From: Prevotella sp.
GTDB taxonomy: Bacteria > Bacteroidota > Bacteroidia > Bacteroidales > Bacteroidaceae
Assembly (NCBI GenBank): GCA_017548275.1
Contig: JAFZAH010000042.1
Location: 1 to 64,000, forward strand
Length of the DNA stretch: 64,000 bases
Reading direction: 5' to 3'
In this document: one piece after another, positions 60,964 to 64,000 of the stretch
Layout: the number at the start of each line of letters is the position of its first letter
How positions within the stretch are numbered: position 1 is the stretch's first letter
Translations under genes and position numbers: made by a program
Notes under the pieces: generated by a model
What the model saw: only the letters and a program-made list of their open reading frames with translations
Database searches by the model: none
What the model was told of the DNA's origin: nothing

Positions 60964-62298
60964 TTAGTAAGCCGACACGCCGTTTCCGCGGGTATGTCCT
61001 GCCTTGAGCAGACCGTCATAGTGGCGCATCATCAGATGGTTCTGTATCTGCTGAAGCGTATCGATGACGACACCCACGAGGATGAGCAATGACGTTCCTC
61101 CGAAGAACTGAGCGAAACTCTGCTCTACATTGAAGAGGGAGACGATAGCGGGCATGACAGCGATGAAGGCGATGAAGAGCGAACCGGGCAGCGTGATACG
61201 CGACATGATGGTGTCGATGTAGTCGGCTGTCGGTTTACCGGGTTTCACACCGGGGATAAATCCGTTGTTGCGCTTCATGTCCTCAGCCATCTGTGTCGGG
61301 TTGAGGGTAATAGCCGTGTAGAAATAGGTGAAGGCGATGATGAGCACCGCGAACACGATATTATACAACAGGCTGGTGTGGTCCATCAACTTGCTGATGA
61401 GCGTGCTGCCTCCGGCTGAATACTGCACAATGGCCAGGGGGATGAACATCAACGCCTGAGCGAAGATGATAGGCATCACGTTGGCTGCGAACAGTTTCAG
61501 GGGGATGTACTGGCGTGCGCCTCCGTAGGTCTTGTTGCCCTGGACGCGACGCGCATACTGCACGGGCACCTTTCTGACGGCCTGCACAAGGAGGATAGCG
61601 GCACAGACGACGGCGAAGAGCACGAGAATCTCGATGATGAACATGACGAGACCACCGCCTTCAGCGTGCGACACGCGTGCGTTGAACTCCTTCAGGAAGG
61701 CCTCGGGCAGACGTGCGATGATACCGATCATAATGATGATGGAAATACCATTGCCCACACCCTTGTCAGTGATGCGCTCACCGAGCCAGAGGATGAACAT
61801 ACTGCCGGCGGCGAGGATGATGGTTGCGGGAATCATAAAGGTAGTCCAGTCGATTCCTGCTGCCAGAGCGCCACCTGACTGCATCTTCAGGTTGATGAGA
61901 TAAGAGGGAGCCTGGAACAGAAGGATGGCGACGGTCAGGATACGTGTGTACCAACTGATCTTCTTTCTTCCGCTCTCGCCCTCACGCTGCATCTTCTGGA
62001 AATACGGCACAGCCACAGCCAACAGTTGCATGACGATGGATGCCGAGATATACGGCATGATACCCAGTGCGAAGATTGACGCATGGGAGAATGCACCACC
62101 GGAGAACATGTCGAGCAGCGCCATCAGACCGTTTTCTGTCTGCTCTGTCATCTTTGACAGTCCGGCATGGTCGATACCGGGCAGGGTGACGAACGAACCG
62201 AAACGGTATATGGCGATAAAGAGGATGGTGATGAGGATTCGCTGGCGCAAATCCTCCACCTTCCAGATGTTCTTCAGTGTCTCAATAAACTTTTTCAT
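60964..62298 (-). CDS. secY: Protein translocase subunit SecY
   Basis: 444 residues with ten membrane helices. SecY signatures include FVTLPGIDHAGL, GIMPYISASIVMQLL and GVGNGISIIIMIGI. The cytoplasmic C-terminus is short. Located between rplO (4 bases) and map. Confidence 0.97.
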   Translation of the reverse strand: MKKFIETLKNIWKVEDLRQRILITILFIAIYRFGSFVTLPGIDHAGLSKMTEQTENGLMALLDMFSGGAFSHASIFALGIMPYISASIVMQLLAVAVPYFQKMQREGESGRKKISWYTRILTVAILLFQAPSYLINLKMQSGGALAAGIDWTTFMIPATIILAAGSMFILWLGERITDKGVGNGISIIIMIGIIARLPEAFLKEFNARVSHAEGGGLVMFIIEILVLFAVVCAAILLVQAVRKVPVQYARRVQGNKTYGGARQYIPLKLFAANVMPIIFAQALMFIPLAIVQYSAGGSTLISKLMDHTSLLYNIVFAVLIIAFTYFYTAITLNPTQMAEDMKRNNGFIPGVKPGKPTADYIDTIMSRITLPGSLFIAFIAVMPAIVSLFNVEQSFAQFFGGTSLLILVGVVIDTLQQIQNHLMMRHYDGLLKAGHTRGNGVSAY

Positions 62299-62302
62299 TT
62301 AC

Positions 62303-62749
62303 TTAGATAATAGTTGTGTTACCACCTGCTGCCTTGATAGCCTCTTCGGCAGTCTTTGAGAAAGCGTTAGCCTCCACCTCAAGTTTCAGTGTCAATTCTC
62401 CCTTGCCCAGAATTTTCACCAGTTCTTTGCCGTTGGTCAGACCAGCAGCCACGAGTTCCTCGATACCGATTTTGGTGAGGTTCTTCGCCTCAGCCACTCT
62501 CTGCAGAGTGGAAAGGTTGACGGCGAAATACTCCTTGTGGTTGATGTTCTTGAAACCAGACTTCGGCACACGGCGCTGCAGCGGCATCTGACCACCTTCG
62601 AAACCAATCTTTCTCTTGTAGCCTGAGCGTGCCTTGGCACCCTTGTGACCGCGTGTGGAAGTACCACCGAGCCCTGAGCCGGGTCCGCGTCCGATGCGGC
62701 GGCGTGAGTGAGTAGAGCCCTCAGCAGGTTTTAAAGTATGTAATTTCAT
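62303..62749 (-). CDS. rplO: 50S ribosomal protein L15
   Basis: 148 residues. MKLHTLKPAEGSTHSRRRIG, RGPGSGLGGTSTRGHKGAKA and the C-terminal KVEAN region match L15. Lies between rpmD and secY. Confidence 0.97.
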   Translation of the reverse strand: MKLHTLKPAEGSTHSRRRIGRGPGSGLGGTSTRGHKGAKARSGYKRKIGFEGGQMPLQRRVPKSGFKNINHKEYFAVNLSTLQRVAEAKNLTKIGIEELVAAGLTNGKELVKILGKGELTLKLEVEANAFSKTAEEAIKAAGGNTTII

Positions 62750-62776
62750 AATTTCTTTACAGTTTAAATGATTTGA

Positions 62777-62956
62777 TCAATCTTCTACCACGGTTATCAT
62801 GTGGCGCACTTTGCGCACCATACCCATCATTGAGGGATTGTCCTCTATTTCCACGACCTGTCCGATTTTGTGGAGGCCGAGAGCCTTGAGCGTTTCCTTC
62901 TGGTCTTTAGGATAACCGATTTTGCTCTTAATCTGTTTGATTTTGATAGTTGCCAT
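62777..62956 (-). CDS. rpmD: 50S ribosomal protein L30
   Basis: 59 residues, missing from longer ORF lists because of its length. MATIKIKQIKSKIGYPKDQK begins the chain, GLHKIGQVVEI follows, and the end is MITVVED. Located between rpsE and rplO, its normal place. Confidence 0.96.
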   Translation of the reverse strand: MATIKIKQIKSKIGYPKDQKETLKALGLHKIGQVVEIEDNPSMMGMVRKVRHMITVVED

Positions 62957-62968
62957 GATTCAGTCTCC

Positions 62969-63481
62969 TTATCCTCTAAATACTTTTTCCATACTGATAC
63001 CACGCTCTTGAGCCACGGTATATGCGTCGCGCATCTCTGAGAGGGCTTTGATGGTAGCCTTCACGAGGTTGTGAGGGTTGGAAGAGCCTTTCGACTTAGC
63101 GAGTACGTCTTTCACACCGGCGCTCTCGAGCACGGCGCGCATAGCACCACCGGCGACCATACCCGTACCAGCGGCAGCGGGTTTGAGGAACACACGTGCG
63201 CCACCGAATGCCACTTCCTTCTCATGAGGAATGGTACCCTTGATGACAGGCACTTTCACGAGGTTTTTCTTAGCAGCCTCTACGCCTTTAGCGATGGCAG
63301 CTGTCACTTCACCGGCCTTACCGAGGCCCCAGCCGATCACACCATTGCCGTCGCCGACAACCACGATGGCTGCGAAGGTGAACGTACGACCACCCTTGGT
63401 CACCTTGGTGACACGGTTGATAGCCACGAGGCGGTCTTTTAACTCAACGTCATTGTTTATTTTAACTCTGTTTGTTGCCAT
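62969..63481 (-). CDS. rpsE: 30S ribosomal protein S5
   Basis: 170 residues. The double-stranded RNA-binding-like N-terminal domain contains [20 protein letters not shown], and the C-terminal domain contains [21 protein letters not shown]. Lies between rplR and rpmD. Confidence 0.97.
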   Translation of the reverse strand: MATNRVKINNDVELKDRLVAINRVTKVTKGGRTFTFAAIVVVGDGNGVIGWGLGKAGEVTAAIAKGVEAAKKNLVKVPVIKGTIPHEKEVAFGGARVFLKPAAAGTGMVAGGAMRAVLESAGVKDVLAKSKGSSNPHNLVKATIKALSEMRDAYTVAQERGISMEKVFRG

Positions 63482-63487
63482 AATCGC

Positions 63488-63832
63488 TTAAAATTTAAGT
63501 CCTCCCTTACGTGCGGCGTCAGCCAGTTCCTTCACGCGGCCATGATAAAGATAGCCGTTGCGGTCGAAGACGACCTGTTCGATGCCAGCCTCGAGAGCCT
63601 TTTTAGCCACCAACTCGCCCACTTTCGCTGCCTGCTCTTTCTTAGGCATGGCTTCCATACCCAAAGATGATGCTGCGGCGAGCGTGTTGCCGGTCAAATC
63701 GTTAATAATCTGTACGTAAATCTGCTTGTTTGAGCGGAACACCGACATGCGGGGACGCTCAGCGGTTCCGTTCACACGTTTACGAATTCTGTATTTGATC
63801 TTAATCCGTCTTTCTACTTTCTTTGTTGTCAT
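63488..63832 (-). CDS. rplR: 50S ribosomal protein L18
   Basis: 114 residues. [20 protein letters not shown] and [21 protein letters not shown] are L18 signatures. Binds 5S rRNA. Precedes rpsE. Confidence 0.97.
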   Translation of the reverse strand: MTTKKVERRIKIKYRIRKRVNGTAERPRMSVFRSNKQIYVQIINDLTGNTLAAASSLGMEAMPKKEQAAKVGELVAKKALEAGIEQVVFDRNGYLYHGRVKELADAARKGGLKF

Positions 63833-63851
63833 AGTCGTAAAATTTTAAAGA

Positions 63852-64000
63852 TTACTTGGCTGAAGCCGACTTACCAGACTTCCTGCGGATGACTTCACCC
63901 TTGAAGAGCACACCCTTGCCTTTATAAGGCTCCGGCATACGGAAAGAGCGGATTTTAGCACAGATGAGACCGAGCAACTGTTAGTCGCACGATTCGAGAA
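63852..64000 (-). CDS. rplF: 50S ribosomal protein L6, C-terminal part with an in-frame stop
   Basis: The last 42 codons read [20 protein letters not shown] and on to KSASAK, unmistakably the L6 C-terminus. A TAA at complement 63981-63983 interrupts the frame. It sits where L6 has Lys in a D-K-Q-L/M-V context (AAA to TAA). The upstream residues LESCD continue the same frame. A truncated L6 would be hard to tolerate, so a sequencing or assembly error close to the window edge is the best explanation. The 5' part of the gene is outside the window. Confidence 0.85.

Noticed and set aside
1-64000. CRISPR array
   Set aside because: No regularly spaced direct repeats of 25-40 bases with unique spacers were seen; tandem word repeats have no spacers.

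Overview
The window looks like a chromosomal stretch from a Bacteroidales bacterium, most likely Prevotella or a close relative. The signs are many TAnnTTTG -7 boxes (several with a -33 TTTG 19-21 nt upstream) in place of sigma70 boxes, little Shine-Dalgarno signal, lipoproteins with Bacteroidetes-style lipoboxes, an ExbB-ExbD-ExbD-TonB cluster with a PstS-like protein, a BspA-type leucine-rich-repeat protein, and GH43/CE2-type secreted enzymes. The assignment rests on gene content and protein style only; no search was run.

Layout. 1-5.9 kb is a defence-like island: a leftward XRE regulator, AlbA/Schlafen-type protein and type III Mod methylase (cut by the window edge), and a rightward OLD/RloA-like ATPase, a 58-residue unknown and a frameshifted zinc-motif protein, with three palindromes between the two arms. 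6-9.4 kb holds a sugar isomerase, a serine hydrolase lipoprotein and superoxide dismutase. 9.5-15.1 kb is a six-gene energy-transduction operon (exbB, exbD, exbD, tonB, PstS-like, TPR). 15.3-21.8 kb has aspC, ribBA, an LptF/LptG-type permease, a 5'-nucleotidase split into two genes, and a CAU tRNA. 21.9-27 kb is a rightward accessory region with a membrane-bound TPR/HTH regulator whose promoter is nearly duplicated in front of the BspA-like gene. 27-34.4 kb is housekeeping: rplS, AICAR transformylase, pgeF, obgE, an HPRT-adenylate kinase fusion and nnr. 34.6-43.3 kb has two unknown lipoproteins, two SGNH esterases, aldolase, aquaporin, a GH43 enzyme and a KdgK-like sugar kinase. 43.3-50.5 kb is a MoxR/DUF58/DUF4350/DUF4129/SpoIIM cluster with a divergent RDD gene. 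50.5-56.5 kb holds a probable small RNA, a PepSY-like lipoprotein, a very large receiver-PPDK-like protein and gdhA. 56.7-64 kb is the distal spc/alpha ribosomal operon from rplF (cut by the edge and carrying an in-frame stop) to rplQ.

The most interesting items are: (1) the pair of matching promoter modules at 23671-23727 and 25364-25420, which suggest that the TPR/HTH membrane regulator controls itself and the adjacent BspA-like surface protein; (2) the HPRT-adenylate kinase fusion; (3) the receiver-PPDK-like protein; (4) a compact promoter-to-terminator small RNA gene at about 50668-50731; and (5) two kinds of intergenic repeats, CCCTCCC hairpin elements and short-word repeats, that sit mostly at gene ends and supply stop codons or a protein tail in places.
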